From Pelomonas sp036401055 (GTDB lineage: Bacteria; Pseudomonadota; Gammaproteobacteria; Burkholderiales; Burkholderiaceae_C): a stretch of DNA of 64,000 nucleotides. The stretch covers positions 1 to 64,000 of the forward strand of contig DASWWC010000198.1 of the NCBI GenBank assembly GCA_036401055.1, read 5' to 3'. Of this stretch, positions 45,545-53,432 are shown piece by piece; position 1 is the first letter of the stretch; the number at the start of each line of letters is the position of its first letter. The notes beneath the pieces are model-generated. The model was not told the origin of the DNA. It worked only from the letters and a program-made list of their open reading frames with translations, and ran no database searches. A program made the translations under genes and the position numbers.

Positions 45545-45624
45545 CTTCGTCTCCCCAAGTTGAGCGGCCGACTCTACGCCGCTCGCCGGGCGGCCTGATT
45601 CCTCATCCCCTCCGCGAGCCCACC

Positions 45625-46035
45625 ATGACCGACCAGACCGAGAAGCGCGCACCCGTCCAGGGCTACCCGGGCGGCATTCCCTGGGCCATCCATCTGGAGG
45701 CCTACGCTGTTTACTGCCAGCGCTGGGGTGCCCAGCCGGCCATGATTGACTTGGAGGGCCGGAACTGCCGCGGCGGCTTCAGCACTGGCGAGCTGGACGA
45801 CTTCATCCCGGGCTGGCGCGACCGCGTGTCCGAGTTCGGCCTGCTTAAGGCCGAGGTGCTGGCGCTGCGCGCCGAGCTGTCCGCACTGAAGTCGGCCCCG
45901 ATCCGCGTCCTCACCGAGCACAGCGGCTGTGGCCAGGGCGCCCAAGTCGATCAGCTCAGCGTGACGCTGCACCCCGGTGACAAGGTGGTGCTGCAGATGG
46001 GCAAGTACAGCGCCGCGCTGGCTGCCAAGGCCTGA
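45625..46035 (+). CDS. Unrecognised protein, 136 residues
   Basis: MTDQTEKRAPVQGYPGGIPWAIHLEAYAVYCQRWGAQPAMIDLEGRNCRGGFSTGELDDFIPGWRD is followed by a helix (FGLLKAEVLALRAELSALKSA) and a small beta part. Position before the second integrase module. Function unknown, perhaps a virion accessory. Confidence 0.6.
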   Translation: MTDQTEKRAPVQGYPGGIPWAIHLEAYAVYCQRWGAQPAMIDLEGRNCRGGFSTGELDDFIPGWRDRVSEFGLLKAEVLALRAELSALKSAPIRVLTEHSGCGQGAQVDQLSVTLHPGDKVVLQMGKYSAALAAKA

Positions 46036-46067
46036 ATCCCGCCCCCGGCCGGTGGTGACTGGCCCGC

Positions 46068-46247
46068 CTACTTGGCGGGCTTCTTCGTTCTCGGCTTCCA
46101 AGCGTCCAGCAGCGCGTCGAACTCGGCGGACTCCGCTGCCTTGATCTTCGCCAGGTGCTCCGGCAGGTAGCGCCGCGTATAGCTCACGCGGAGTTCGGCC
46201 CTGTCCTTGAACGGCGGGCCTCGCTTCGGCTTGGTGTCAGTGCTCAT
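46068..46247 (-). CDS. 59-residue basic protein, putative regulator of the second integrase
   Basis: The frame from ATG 46247 reads MSTDTKPKRGPPFKDRAELR, then VSYTRRYLPEHLAKIKAAES and AEFDALLDAWKPRTKKPAK. A short strand followed by two helices would fit a ribbon-helix-helix DNA-binding protein. It diverges from the second integrase across an 85-bp region containing a 10-bp inverted repeat. An autoregulator of that module is a reasonable inference. Confidence 0.5.
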   Translation of the reverse strand: MSTDTKPKRGPPFKDRAELRVSYTRRYLPEHLAKIKAAESAEFDALLDAWKPRTKKPAK

Positions 46248-46252
46248 GCCGA

Positions 46253-46309
46253 ATTATTGCACTACGCGAATCGGGGGTTCCGTCTCTTGAATTGCTGTTG
46301 TGCAATAAT
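46253..46309. promoter_or_regulatory. Inverted repeat between 59-residue gene and second integrase
   Basis: ATTATTGCAC (46253-46262) and GTGCAATAAT (46300-46309) are perfect complements 37 bases apart; GCGCAATAC at 46319 is a weaker third half-site. Each arm contains an AATAAT that could serve as a -10 element, one for each divergent gene. A two-site operator with looping is plausible. Confidence 0.6.
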
Positions 46310-46332
46310 GGAATGACTAAGCGCAATACATC

Positions 46333-47466
46333 ATGACCGCCGAGGCCCTTGCCGGCGTGCTGGAGTCGATAGCGTTCGCAATCCGAACGCTCCCGGCTGG
46401 TGTTCAACCGGTGCAGGCGCTGGGTTCAGCGCTGCCGCAAATGCGGCCTGTGCCTGCGCCGCCGCCGGCACCGCCGGAGCCGACGCCGCCTCAGGTCGCG
46501 ATCAGGATCGAGCAGCCTGCGCAGGAGCCAGCACAAGCGCCGGCAGAGCCATCGGTGCAGCCCGCGCAACCGGCAGCCGACGGCGAGTCGATGGCCGAGT
46601 GGATCTCGACATTCAGGACCATCATCAGGGGGCGTGGCTACAGCGCGCAGACGCTCAAGAACCGCGGGACGTGCATCAACTTCGTGGGGAATCAGCTCGG
46701 CGCCAGGCCGCTGCGGGCGATCAAGCCGCACGAGATAGCGACGGTCCTCAAGAAGTGCTCGCCGCACAAGGCCGGCCGCGTGCTGATGGAGCTGCGGGAT
46801 ATCTACGTCGAGGCCATTGCCAACGGAGCGGCCGAGACGAACCCTGCGGCCCACGTCAAGAAGCCGGCCGCGCCCGGCATCCGCAAGCGGCTGACGCTGG
46901 AGACGTGGCAGGCGATGCTGACCAAGGCGAAGACCAGCGGCCAGCAGTGGCTGCCGCTCATGCTGCTGCTGGGCCTGCACACCGGCCAGCGCCGGGCGGA
47001 CCTGGCGAAGATGCGGTTCGACGACGTGGTGGCCGACCACTTGCGGGTCGAACAGCAGAAGAAGGCCCGCAAGAAGATCGGCGCGCGGCTGGCGATCCCG
47101 CTGTCGCTGCGCCTGAAGGCCACCGGCCTGACGCTCGGCCAGGTCATCGAGCTGTGCAAGACCGCCGGCAAGCCTGGGCCGACCATGCTGCGCAAGGCCA
47201 ACGGCCGGCCCATCGAGATGTCCAGCCTGAGCGCGCGGTTCCGCGAGCTGATCGTCGAGGTCTGCGGCCCGGATGCGTACCAGCAGTTCGAGTGGCCGAG
47301 CCTGCACGAAGTGCGCAGCCTGTCAGCCCGCACCTACATCGCCGAGGGCATGCCGCCCGGCACCGTCCAGACCCTGCTGGGACACGCCCACGCAGAGATG
47401 ACGGCGATCTATCTCAATGATCGCGGATTGACCGAAGCGGAGTGGAAGACCGTCGCTGCGACATAG
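46333..47466 (+). CDS. Second tyrosine recombinase (lambda-Int-like)
   Basis: The 377-residue protein has a Pro/Ala/Gln-rich leader (about residues 30-90), a core-binding domain (MAEWISTFRTIIRGRGYSAQTLKNRGTCINFVGNQLG) and a catalytic domain with Arg in LHTGQRRADLAKM (about 220), Lys in VEQQKKARKKIG, His-x-x-Arg in SLHEVRSLSARTYI (about 325), His in LLGHAHAEMTAIY with Tyr362. The HEVRSLSAR block is like lambda integrase and differs from the tRNA-side integrase. All catalytic residues are present. It sits in the late region between tail and lysis genes, divergent from a small putative regulator. Confidence 0.9.
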   Translation: MTAEALAGVLESIAFAIRTLPAGVQPVQALGSALPQMRPVPAPPPAPPEPTPPQVAIRIEQPAQEPAQAPAEPSVQPAQPAADGESMAEWISTFRTIIRGRGYSAQTLKNRGTCINFVGNQLGARPLRAIKPHEIATVLKKCSPHKAGRVLMELRDIYVEAIANGAAETNPAAHVKKPAAPGIRKRLTLETWQAMLTKAKTSGQQWLPLMLLLGLHTGQRRADLAKMRFDDVVADHLRVEQQKKARKKIGARLAIPLSLRLKATGLTLGQVIELCKTAGKPGPTMLRKANGRPIEMSSLSARFRELIVEVCGPDAYQQFEWPSLHEVRSLSARTYIAEGMPPGTVQTLLGHAHAEMTAIYLNDRGLTEAEWKTVAAT

Positions 47467-47473
47467 CGCGAGC

Positions 47474-47504
47474 GGTTGCTTTCCGCAGGTTCAGTGTGAC
47501 ATTG
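47474..47504 (+). promoter_or_regulatory. Late promoter-like element, copy 3 (lysis unit), weaker match
   Basis: GGTTGCTTTCC, 13 bases, GACATTG. It matches 10 of 11 bases of the first block and only partly the second. It begins seven bases after the second integrase stop and lies just upstream of the holin gene. Confidence 0.4.
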
Positions 47505-47527
47505 ACTGCGCACAGCAGGGACAGCCA

Positions 47528-47776
47528 ATGAACTCACAGACCGACGCCGACGCCGCCGCCGCTGCCAGCGCAGCGCTCAAGACCACGTTGATCGGCGCCG
47601 CTGGCGTGGGCCTTGGAGGCCTGACGGACAGCCAGGTAGCCATGGTCGGCGGCCTGGTGATCGCCGGCGCCGGCCTGCTGCTGCAGGGCTTCTTCCAGTG
47701 GCGCAGGGACCGCCGCGAGGAGGTCGAGCACCGCGCCCGCATGCGCGCATTGACTGACGAGGAGCGCGCCTCATGA
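47528..47776 (+). CDS. Holin-like membrane protein 1
   Basis: Holins time lysis by opening the inner membrane. The 82-residue protein has two hydrophobic segments (about residues 16-33 and 38-56: TTLIGAAGVGLGGL; VAMVGGLVIAGAGLLLQGFF) and a basic/acidic tail (WRRDRREEVEHRARMRALTDEERAS), the class II holin layout. It overlaps the next small membrane gene by four bases and precedes the endolysin. Confidence 0.75.
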   Translation: MNSQTDADAAAAASAALKTTLIGAAGVGLGGLTDSQVAMVGGLVIAGAGLLLQGFFQWRRDRREEVEHRARMRALTDEERAS

Positions 47777-48021
47777 AGCTCATCGACGACGCGCGCCACG
47801 TCTGGCACCGCCTGTGGTCCGTGCGCTTGGCGCTGCTGGGCGCGCTGTTCTCTGCAGCCGAGTTCGCCGTCTCGCTCGCGCCGGAGAGCGTTGCCGAGAT
47901 CGTCGGGCGCGGGAGGTTCGCTGCGGTCGCTTTCGTCGTCGGCATCGGCGCCGCGATCGCTCGCGTGGTCCAACAACTGAGGTTGACCGATGAGCACACC
48001 AGCACCAAGGCCGGCGAGTAG
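47773..48021 (+). CDS. Holin-like membrane protein 2 (holin or antiholin)
   Basis: The 82-residue protein has two membrane segments (about residues 18-38 and 50-66: LALLGALFSAAEFAVSLAP; FAAVAFVVGIGAAIARVVQ) with a basic N-terminus. Paired small membrane proteins before an endolysin usually are holin and antiholin. Its end overlaps the endolysin start by 32 bases. Confidence 0.7.
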   Translation: MKLIDDARHVWHRLWSVRLALLGALFSAAEFAVSLAPESVAEIVGRGRFAAVAFVVGIGAAIARVVQQLRLTDEHTSTKAGE

Positions 48022-48547
48022 CCACCGCAAGATCGTCACGCGTGGCGGGTCGGCCGTCGTGCTGGCCAGCGCTGCCGTGCTGGGCTTCCTGCACAAGTGG
48101 GAGGATGGCGGCAAGACGCAGCACGTCGTCTACGCCGACAAGCTGGCCGGCGGCCTGCCCACGGCCTGTGGCGGTCTCACTGAGGCCGTGAGCCCGTTTC
48201 CGGTGGTCGTCGGCGAATACTGGCCGCAGGAGAAGTGCGATGCAGCCATGGAGCACGTCGTCGCACAGACTCAGCAGGGTCTGGCCAAGTGCCTGACCGG
48301 CAGGGTCACCCAGAACGCATACGACGCGCTCAGCAGCCACGCGCACAACTTCGGTGTCGGCGCCACCTGCGGCAGCGAGGCGGTGAAGGCCATCAACGCT
48401 GGCCAGCTCGATGTGGGCTGCCGCCTCCTCAGCACGCGACCGGACGGCTCGCCGAACTGGTCGAACGTCGGGCCGACCTTCTACCGTGGCCTGCACAACC
48501 GGCGCCTCGCCGAGACAGCCCTCTGCCTGAAGCCGGATCCGCTATGA
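47990..48547 (+). CDS. SAR endolysin, GH24 lysozyme type
   Basis: The enzyme cleaves peptidoglycan glycan strands. The 185-residue protein begins with a signal-anchor-release segment (GGSAVVLASAAVLGFLHKW, about residues 18-36) rich in Ala/Gly. The GH24 catalytic region follows: Glu in KWEDGG (about 37), Asp in VVYADKLAGGLPTACGGLTEAV with Thr about 15 residues on, and the C-terminal VTQNAYDALSSHAHNFG helix. The Pro/Ser/basic N-terminus before the anchor is typical of SAR endolysins. Confidence 0.85.
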   Translation: MSTPAPRPASSHRKIVTRGGSAVVLASAAVLGFLHKWEDGGKTQHVVYADKLAGGLPTACGGLTEAVSPFPVVVGEYWPQEKCDAAMEHVVAQTQQGLAKCLTGRVTQNAYDALSSHAHNFGVGATCGSEAVKAINAGQLDVGCRLLSTRPDGSPNWSNVGPTFYRGLHNRRLAETALCLKPDPL

Positions 48548-49095
48548 GAACCGCCCTCAAGCTGCTCGGAGCCGTGCCCACCTGGGCCTGGGTGATCCTG
48601 GCGCTGTTGCTCGCGCTGGGCAGCCAGCAGATGCGGCTGGCCGCCGCCCGAGCTGAGGTGGTCACCGCCCAGGCCGACACCGAGAAGACCCGCCGGGAGT
48701 TCGGCGAGTACCGCGAGACCCAGGAGCGCAACGCGCGCCAAGCGCTCGAAACCCTTGCGCGCGATGCCGCGCTTACCGCCAAGAAACGCCAGGAGGCCGC
48801 CGATGCTGAGTACCTCGCCCGCCAAGCCGCTGAGGCTGATGCTGCTCGTCTGCGCCAGTCTGCTGGCCAGCTGCAGCGCTACGCCACCGATCTCGCCACC
48901 TCCCTCGGTGATCGAGCGCGAGATTCCGCCACTCCCGGCAGCTGCCCGGCAGCCGAAGGTCGTATCCGATGGCTCGCCTACGTGGTCGGCGCGCTTGACG
49001 ACTTTGCGGCAGAGGCTGCGGCAGAAGCTGACGCCCGCGGCCGCGCCGGGCTCCTCTGCGAGCGCAGCTATGACGCGCTGAAGCCTGGCGACTGA
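48544..49095 (+). CDS. Inner-membrane spanin subunit (Rz, DUF2514-like)
   Basis: Spanins fuse inner and outer membranes at the last lysis step. The 183-residue protein has an N-terminal membrane anchor (TWAWVILALLLALGSQQM, about residues 13-30), a long periplasmic coiled coil (ARAEVVTAQADTEKTRREFGEYRETQERNARQALETLARDAAL) and a C-terminal domain with two Cys (GSCPAAEGRIRWLAYVVGALDDFA; LLCERSYD), the DUF2514 pattern. The ATG overlaps the endolysin stop. Confidence 0.85.
   Translation: MRTALKLLGAVPTWAWVILALLLALGSQQMRLAAARAEVVTAQADTEKTRREFGEYRETQERNARQALETLARDAALTAKKRQEAADAEYLARQAAEADAARLRQSAGQLQRYATDLATSLGDRARDSATPGSCPAAEGRIRWLAYVVGALDDFAAEAAAEADARGRAGLLCERSYDALKPGD
48803..49081 (+). CDS. Outer-membrane spanin lipoprotein (Rz1), embedded in Rz
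   Basis: An AGGAGG ribosome site six bases before ATG 48803 starts a frame fully inside the Rz gene. The product has a lipoprotein signal with lipobox (LRLMLLVCASLLASC) and a short Pro-rich mature part (SATPPISPPPSVIEREIPPLPAAARQPKVV), the hallmark of Rz1. The nested arrangement is the classical one. It pairs with Rz in the periplasm. Confidence 0.88.
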   Translation: MLSTSPAKPLRLMLLVCASLLASCSATPPISPPPSVIEREIPPLPAAARQPKVVSDGSPTWSARLTTLRQRLRQKLTPAAAPGSSASAAMTR

Positions 49096-49109
49096 GCCAC
49101 GGGTGTCCC

Positions 49110-49394
49110 ATGCGGTCCAACTGCCTGTTCTGGGGTCTCGCCCTGTACCGGCGGCGCCGGGCCAAGGGCCGAGAGGGCTACCTACTGATCCGACGCAGCC
49201 GCAGCGGACCTTTCCCGCATTTCCTCTACGCAGAGGTCCGCAAGACGGGCTCGCTCCGCGTGGTGAGCTTCAAGCCGCTTTCGCCCCGTGAGAAGAAGCT
49301 GCCGCCGCCCCTGTTCAGGGGCACCAGCCGTTGGGGCGATTTCGTCGACACCATCGAAGAGGTGAACCATGGCCAAGTTCGAGATCTACCCTGA
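49110..49394 (+). CDS. Unrecognised basic protein, 94 residues
   Basis: MRSNCLFWGLALYRRRRAKGREGYLLIRRSRSGPFPHFLYAEVRKTGSLRVVSFKPLSPREKKLPPPLFRGTSRWGDFVDTIEEV is very basic. The end overlaps the DUF1508 gene by 26 bases. Function unknown. Confidence 0.6.
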   Translation: MRSNCLFWGLALYRRRRAKGREGYLLIRRSRSGPFPHFLYAEVRKTGSLRVVSFKPLSPREKKLPPPLFRGTSRWGDFVDTIEEVNHGQVRDLP

Positions 49395-49548
49395 TGCCGC
49401 CGGCGAGTGGCGCTGGCGCCTGAAGGCCAGCAACGGCCGCATCGTGGCGAGCGGCGAGGGCTACAAAACGCCAGCCGGAGCGGAGCGCGGCACCCAGGCC
49501 CTGCGGCGTGCGGCCAAGCAGGCCAAGATCAAGATGGTGAAGGCCTAG
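49369..49548 (+). CDS. DUF1508 (YegP-like) small protein
   Basis: The 59-residue frame reads MAKFEIYPDAAGEWRWRLKA, SNGRIVASGEGYKTPAGAER and then GTQALRRAAKQAKIKMVKA. The F-x-x-Y/G-x-WRWRLKA-x-NGR-x-x-A-x-GEGY pattern is the DUF1508/YegP fold. GAGGTG lies before the ATG. Role in the phage unknown. Confidence 0.75.
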   Translation: MAKFEIYPDAAGEWRWRLKASNGRIVASGEGYKTPAGAERGTQALRRAAKQAKIKMVKA

Positions 49549-49551
49549 GCC

Positions 49552-49785
49552 ATGACCGGGTGTCCGTACTGCGGCGACCCGGGCCACAAGACCCTGGGCA
49601 AGTGCCCCAGGTGGACCGGCGGCCATGCACGGCCTGATCGGTTGATTTCCGCGCTTTCGATGCGAAGGTGTCCTGCCACCCAGCGGCAGGCCCGGCACGA
49701 AAGCAATGACCACCACAGCCCAATCCATCGTCAAGCGCGCGGCCACTGTCCTGAAGGACAAGACTGGCGTTCGCTGGCCGGCTGA
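49552..49785 (+). CDS. Zinc-knuckle-like small protein, 3-prime end uncertain
   Basis: The ATG lies three bases after the DUF1508 stop. The first 25 residues form a zinc-knuckle-like motif (CPYCGDPGHKTLGKCPRW). After about residue 30 the frame runs through the late promoter-like element and 80 bases into the next gene with poor codon use, so the natural end may have been lost. Only the N-terminal part is convincing. Confidence 0.45.
   Translation: MTGCPYCGDPGHKTLGKCPRWTGGHARPDRLISALSMRRCPATQRQARHESNDHHSPIHRQARGHCPEGQDWRSLAG
49640..49670 (+). promoter_or_regulatory. Late promoter-like element, copy 4 (tail unit)
   Basis: GGTTGATTTCC, 13 bases, GAAGGTG: both blocks identical to copy 2 while the 13-base spacers differ in sequence. 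It lies 35 bases before the connector gene at 49706. Confidence 0.6.
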
Positions 49786-50365
49786 TGAGTTGGTTGAGTG
49801 GCTGATCGACTTCGAGCGCGAGCTTGCGGTCTTCAGGCCTGATGCTTACGCGACAGTCGAGTCGGTCGCTTTGGTCGCCGGACACAAGCAGACGCTGCCG
49901 GACACGTGCGCGCGGCTCATCGATATTCCCGCGAACGCCACCGGTACGAAGCTACCCATCAGCCTGGCGGAACGGTCCGAACTGGACGCGATCGAGCCAG
50001 GTTGGCGTGCACTCGCGGCGTCCGCCGTCATCCTGCACTACATGCACGACACCAGGTCGCCGCAGCGGTTCGAGGTGTACCCGCCGGCCTCGGTTGGCAC
50101 GCAGGTCGACGTTGAGTTCTCCAAGTACCCACCGGCATTGGCAGTGCCGGCTGCGGACAGCGACTACACGGACGTGACGGGCAACATCTCGGCGCCGGAC
50201 AAGTACGCCAATGCGGCAGTGGACTACGTCCTTTACCGGGCGTTCTCCAAGGACAGCGAAATGACCGTCAACGCGGTCCGGGCCTCGAACCACTACCGGG
50301 CCTTCGCGCTGGCCGTGGGCATCAAGATGCCGCGCGAGCGCACCGACGCGACGAAGGCCGAATAG
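49706..50365 (+). CDS. Phage adaptor/connector protein (DUF6682-like)
   Basis: The 219-residue protein (MTTTAQSIVKRAATVLKDKTGVRWPADELVEWLIDFERELAVFRPDAYATVESVALVAGHKQTLPDTCARLIDI) resembles podophage adaptor proteins: helical start, beta middle, then ALAASAVILHYMHD and a helical end (DYVLYRAFSKDSEMTVNAVRASNHYRAFALAVG). It would connect portal and tail. It is the first gene after late element copy 4. Confidence 0.7.
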   Translation: MTTTAQSIVKRAATVLKDKTGVRWPADELVEWLIDFERELAVFRPDAYATVESVALVAGHKQTLPDTCARLIDIPANATGTKLPISLAERSELDAIEPGWRALAASAVILHYMHDTRSPQRFEVYPPASVGTQVDVEFSKYPPALAVPAADSDYTDVTGNISAPDKYANAAVDYVLYRAFSKDSEMTVNAVRASNHYRAFALAVGIKMPRERTDATKAE

Positions 50366-50367
50366 CC

Positions 50368-52971
50368 GTGGCCTCGATCAAGATCACCCAGTTCGGCGGC
50401 ATCGCGCCGTCCGTAGACCCGCGAAAACTGCCGGCCGACGGCGCACAGGTGGCCGAGAACCTGGACCTGCGCTTCGGAGACTTCCGCCCGACCAAGGGGC
50501 TGGGAGCATCGGTGGCCACGGTGCCGCTGGGCACGCGCAGCATCTTCCGCACGCCGAGCGGCGCGTGGCTGAGCAGCCTCACCGACACGCACTGGGTCAA
50601 CGGCCAGATTCCTGACGCGGAGAGCGAGCGGGTGTACCTCACCGGTCGCTCTGCCTATCCGGAGGCATGGCAGGCAAGCAGCTATCGGCGCCTCGGTGTG
50701 CCTGCGCCCGACACCAAGCCGACCACGGTGGTGCAGGTCACCGACGAGTTCGACCAGACAGACGCCGACGCCGCGCAGCAAGAGGCGACGGCGGCCGTCA
50801 TCGCCGCCGTGCACGCGACCGACACGCCGGCGCTGCTGGGCAACGCCGCGCCCACGGGTGTCGGGTCGTCGCCACTGGTGCCGGACCCGCTCTATCCGAA
50901 GGTGCAACTGCACCTGCAGTTCACCGCGCTGAGCGGCGGCACGTTCACCGACTCCAGCCCGCAGAAGCGACCAATCACGAAGGAATCAGGCATCGCTCTC
51001 GGCGCCGACAACCTGGGCCCGCTCGGCGTGCCGGGCACAGGCTATGCCGACCTCTCGGGCGGCGGCGGGTCCACCAATGGCCTGCGGTTCCCGGAGATCC
51101 GCCGCTGGCGCGACGAGGCCGACCCCACATGGTGCTTCGATGCCTCGGTCATCAGCGACGTGGACCTGGAGTACATCGACCTACAGTGTCGCGACGGAAA
51201 CCTCCGTGAGATCACCTTCCTGAAGCCGGGTGGCGACTGGGTTGTGCTGGCCGGCAACGACAAGGGCGGCTCGTTCAGCACGCAGCTCCGCGCCAAGCGC
51301 GCGGACGGCTCCTACGTCTGCCCGGCCGGACAGAAGGTGCATGTGCGCGTCCAGAACACGGGTGTGAACTTGGAGGCCTACATCGACGGCGTGCTGGTCG
51401 GCACGACGCCCAACCCCGAGGGGCTGGAGCTGTCCATCCTGGGCCGCTCAAACCGACCGAGCCGGCCCGCGGACTACGCCTGGCAGGGCAGCTTTGACGA
51501 GGTCCGGGTCACGTTCGCATCGCGCGGCAGCGCCAACTTCACGCCGCCCACGTTGCCCTATTCGACGGCGGCCGTGCCGTCAGGCTTCTGGGTTGCTCAC
51601 GGCGACCCCGCTGCAGTGGGCTTGCCGACTCTGACCGACGCCGACGCCGCCTACCTCATCGAGCTGTCGTTGACCGGCGGCATCTACACCGCGACGAACC
51701 CGGCCGACGACTACCTGCGCAGCGGCGTGCTGGGCGGTGCACAGGTTACCTACTCGGGCGGACAGCACTGGGCGGTGCCTGTCATCGGCTACCGCGGCGC
51801 CGGCTTTTCCATCGTCGAGTCGGCCCTGGAATCCGCACTTGCTGCGATCGACAACCCGGCGTCGCCTGGCACGCCGCTGCTGGACTCCACTCAGTCTGCG
51901 ACGTTGGCGGACCTGATCGCCGACGTCTACGACCCGACCATCTCGCCGTTGCTGGCGCTTGTCACGGCCGTCAACGCCCGTCAAGCAGACGTGCAGGCGG
52001 CGCTGGCGGCGCGCGTCCCGACTGCAGACCTGGACACGGCTATCGGCCTGCTCGAATCCGCCAGCACGGCGATCGTGGACTACTTCGCGGCACTCGACGC
52101 CAAGGTCAAGGTGATCCTCACCGAGAACGAATCCGAGATCTTCGGGAGCATCACCAACGCCGTGATCGCGCGCGACGTGCAGACGCGCACCTACATCGTC
52201 ACCTACCTGACCGACTGGTTCGAGGAGTCGTCGAACTCGCCGGCCTCCGACTTGCTGTCGGTGGACCAGAACGACTCGATCACCGTGACCGCGCCGGCGG
52301 CGCCGTCAGACCGCCACATCATCGGCTGGAGGCTGTACCGCTCAGCCACATCCAGCACGGGCGCCGCTTGGGCCCTGGTGGTGGACGCGGATGCGCCCAA
52401 CGCGCTGATGGTCAACGGGGAGTTCATGGGCTTCTCGATCGGCAACCGCGTCTATACGGACGGGCAGCCCGACGAGAAGCTGCAGGAGCAATGCGAGAGC
52501 CTCACCTGGGCCGAGCCGCCCGAGAACCTCGAAGGCCTGGTGGGCTTGCCCAACGGGATCATGGCGGGGTTCTTCGGCAAGACGCTGTGCTTCTCAGTGC
52601 CGTTCAGGCCGCATGCCTGGCCGGTGGAGTACCAGCGAACGCTGCAGCACGACATCGTCGGAATCGGCGTGGTCGGCCAGACGGCAGTGGTACTGACCAA
52701 AGGCTTCCCGGTCTACGTCAGCGGCGCTGACTCGGCTCAGATGTCCGAGCAGATCATGGAGGTGCCGCAGGCCTGCATCGCGCCCCGCTCGATCGCGACG
52801 GTGGACGGCGGCGTGGTCTACGCGAGCCCGGACGGCCTGTGCCTGGCCTCGGCCTCCGGCATCGCTGTCCTGACCCAGGGCGCCTTCAGCAAAGAGGACT
52901 GGCAGGCGGCCGTGACGCCGACGGCAGTCGGAGCGTTCCACGATGGCGCGTACTACATCTTCACGGACTGA
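50368..52971 (+). CDS. Tail protein with inserted LamG/concanavalin-like domain
   Basis: The 867-residue protein starts with a conserved virion region (MASIKITQFGGIAPSVDPRKLPADGAQVAENLDLRFGDFRPTKG) and ends with another (FEESSNSPASDLLSVDQND; GWRLYRSATSSTGAAWALV; LPNGIMAGFFGKTLCFSVPFRPHAWP; VYVSGADSAQMSEQIMEV). In between, residues about 175-400 form a LamG-like jelly roll (PKVQLHLQFTALSGGTFTDSS; GQKVHVRVQNTGVNLEAYIDGVLVGTT; WQGSFDEVRVTF), a carbohydrate-binding fold. The insert may bind host glycans. Confidence 0.75.
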   Translation: MASIKITQFGGIAPSVDPRKLPADGAQVAENLDLRFGDFRPTKGLGASVATVPLGTRSIFRTPSGAWLSSLTDTHWVNGQIPDAESERVYLTGRSAYPEAWQASSYRRLGVPAPDTKPTTVVQVTDEFDQTDADAAQQEATAAVIAAVHATDTPALLGNAAPTGVGSSPLVPDPLYPKVQLHLQFTALSGGTFTDSSPQKRPITKESGIALGADNLGPLGVPGTGYADLSGGGGSTNGLRFPEIRRWRDEADPTWCFDASVISDVDLEYIDLQCRDGNLREITFLKPGGDWVVLAGNDKGGSFSTQLRAKRADGSYVCPAGQKVHVRVQNTGVNLEAYIDGVLVGTTPNPEGLELSILGRSNRPSRPADYAWQGSFDEVRVTFASRGSANFTPPTLPYSTAAVPSGFWVAHGDPAAVGLPTLTDADAAYLIELSLTGGIYTATNPADDYLRSGVLGGAQVTYSGGQHWAVPVIGYRGAGFSIVESALESALAAIDNPASPGTPLLDSTQSATLADLIADVYDPTISPLLALVTAVNARQADVQAALAARVPTADLDTAIGLLESASTAIVDYFAALDAKVKVILTENESEIFGSITNAVIARDVQTRTYIVTYLTDWFEESSNSPASDLLSVDQNDSITVTAPAAPSDRHIIGWRLYRSATSSTGAAWALVVDADAPNALMVNGEFMGFSIGNRVYTDGQPDEKLQEQCESLTWAEPPENLEGLVGLPNGIMAGFFGKTLCFSVPFRPHAWPVEYQRTLQHDIVGIGVVGQTAVVLTKGFPVYVSGADSAQMSEQIMEVPQACIAPRSIATVDGGVVYASPDGLCLASASGIAVLTQGAFSKEDWQAAVTPTAVGAFHDGAYYIFTD

Positions 52972-52973
52972 CC

Positions 52974-53432
52974 ATGTCGCGCGCGCTGCGGTTCGACCTG
53001 GTGACTGGCCGCATCAGCGATGTGGCCGTGCCAGGGGCGCTGGTCGCCGTCACCAGCCGACCGTATCCCGTGGAGGTTGTCGAGCGGATGACCTTGGGCG
53101 CCAGCCTGACCGGGGGCGTGCTGTCCACCGGGCTCTACACGATGGACTTCGAGGCGGTGACGTTCGGGGCCACGCTCACAGGCGGCTCGCTGCGCCCGGC
53201 CATCCAGCCCTACAGCAACTGGCCGGTCGAGAACCTGACGTTCGGCGCCGCCCTCAATTCCGGCGAGCTGCGGCAGGTCTTGCGGATCTACAGCAACTGG
53301 CCGGTCGAGAACCTGACGTTCGGCGCTGCCCTCAATTCCGGCGAGCTGAAAGTGTCGCTCATCGCCTACGCGAACTGGCCCGCTGAAAACCTGACGTTCA
53401 GCGCGGCCCTCAATTCGGGAACCCTCACATGA
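52974..53432 (+). CDS. Tail-associated protein made of tandem repeats
   Basis: The 152-residue protein carries at least three near-identical units of about 26 residues with the core NWPVENLTFGAALNSGEL (DNA copies near 53211, 53289 and 53367), preceded by two diverged units (LTGGVLSTGLYTMDFEAVTFGATLTGGSL). Such repeats suggest a beta-solenoid or fibre stalk. The DNA repeats would allow length change by recombination. Start at 52974 follows the previous stop; the end overlaps the next gene. Confidence 0.7.
   Translation: MSRALRFDLVTGRISDVAVPGALVAVTSRPYPVEVVERMTLGASLTGGVLSTGLYTMDFEAVTFGATLTGGSLRPAIQPYSNWPVENLTFGAALNSGELRQVLRIYSNWPVENLTFGAALNSGELKVSLIAYANWPAENLTFSAALNSGTLT

Noticed and set aside
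45095..45598. Rightward 167-codon ORF
   Set aside because: It mirrors the leftward moron gene, which has better codon use and a GGGGAG ribosome site.
49640..49785. Full 77-residue zinc-knuckle ORF as entirely coding
   Set aside because: Codon use after about residue 30 is poor and it overlaps a promoter-like element and the next gene; only the N-terminal part is supported.
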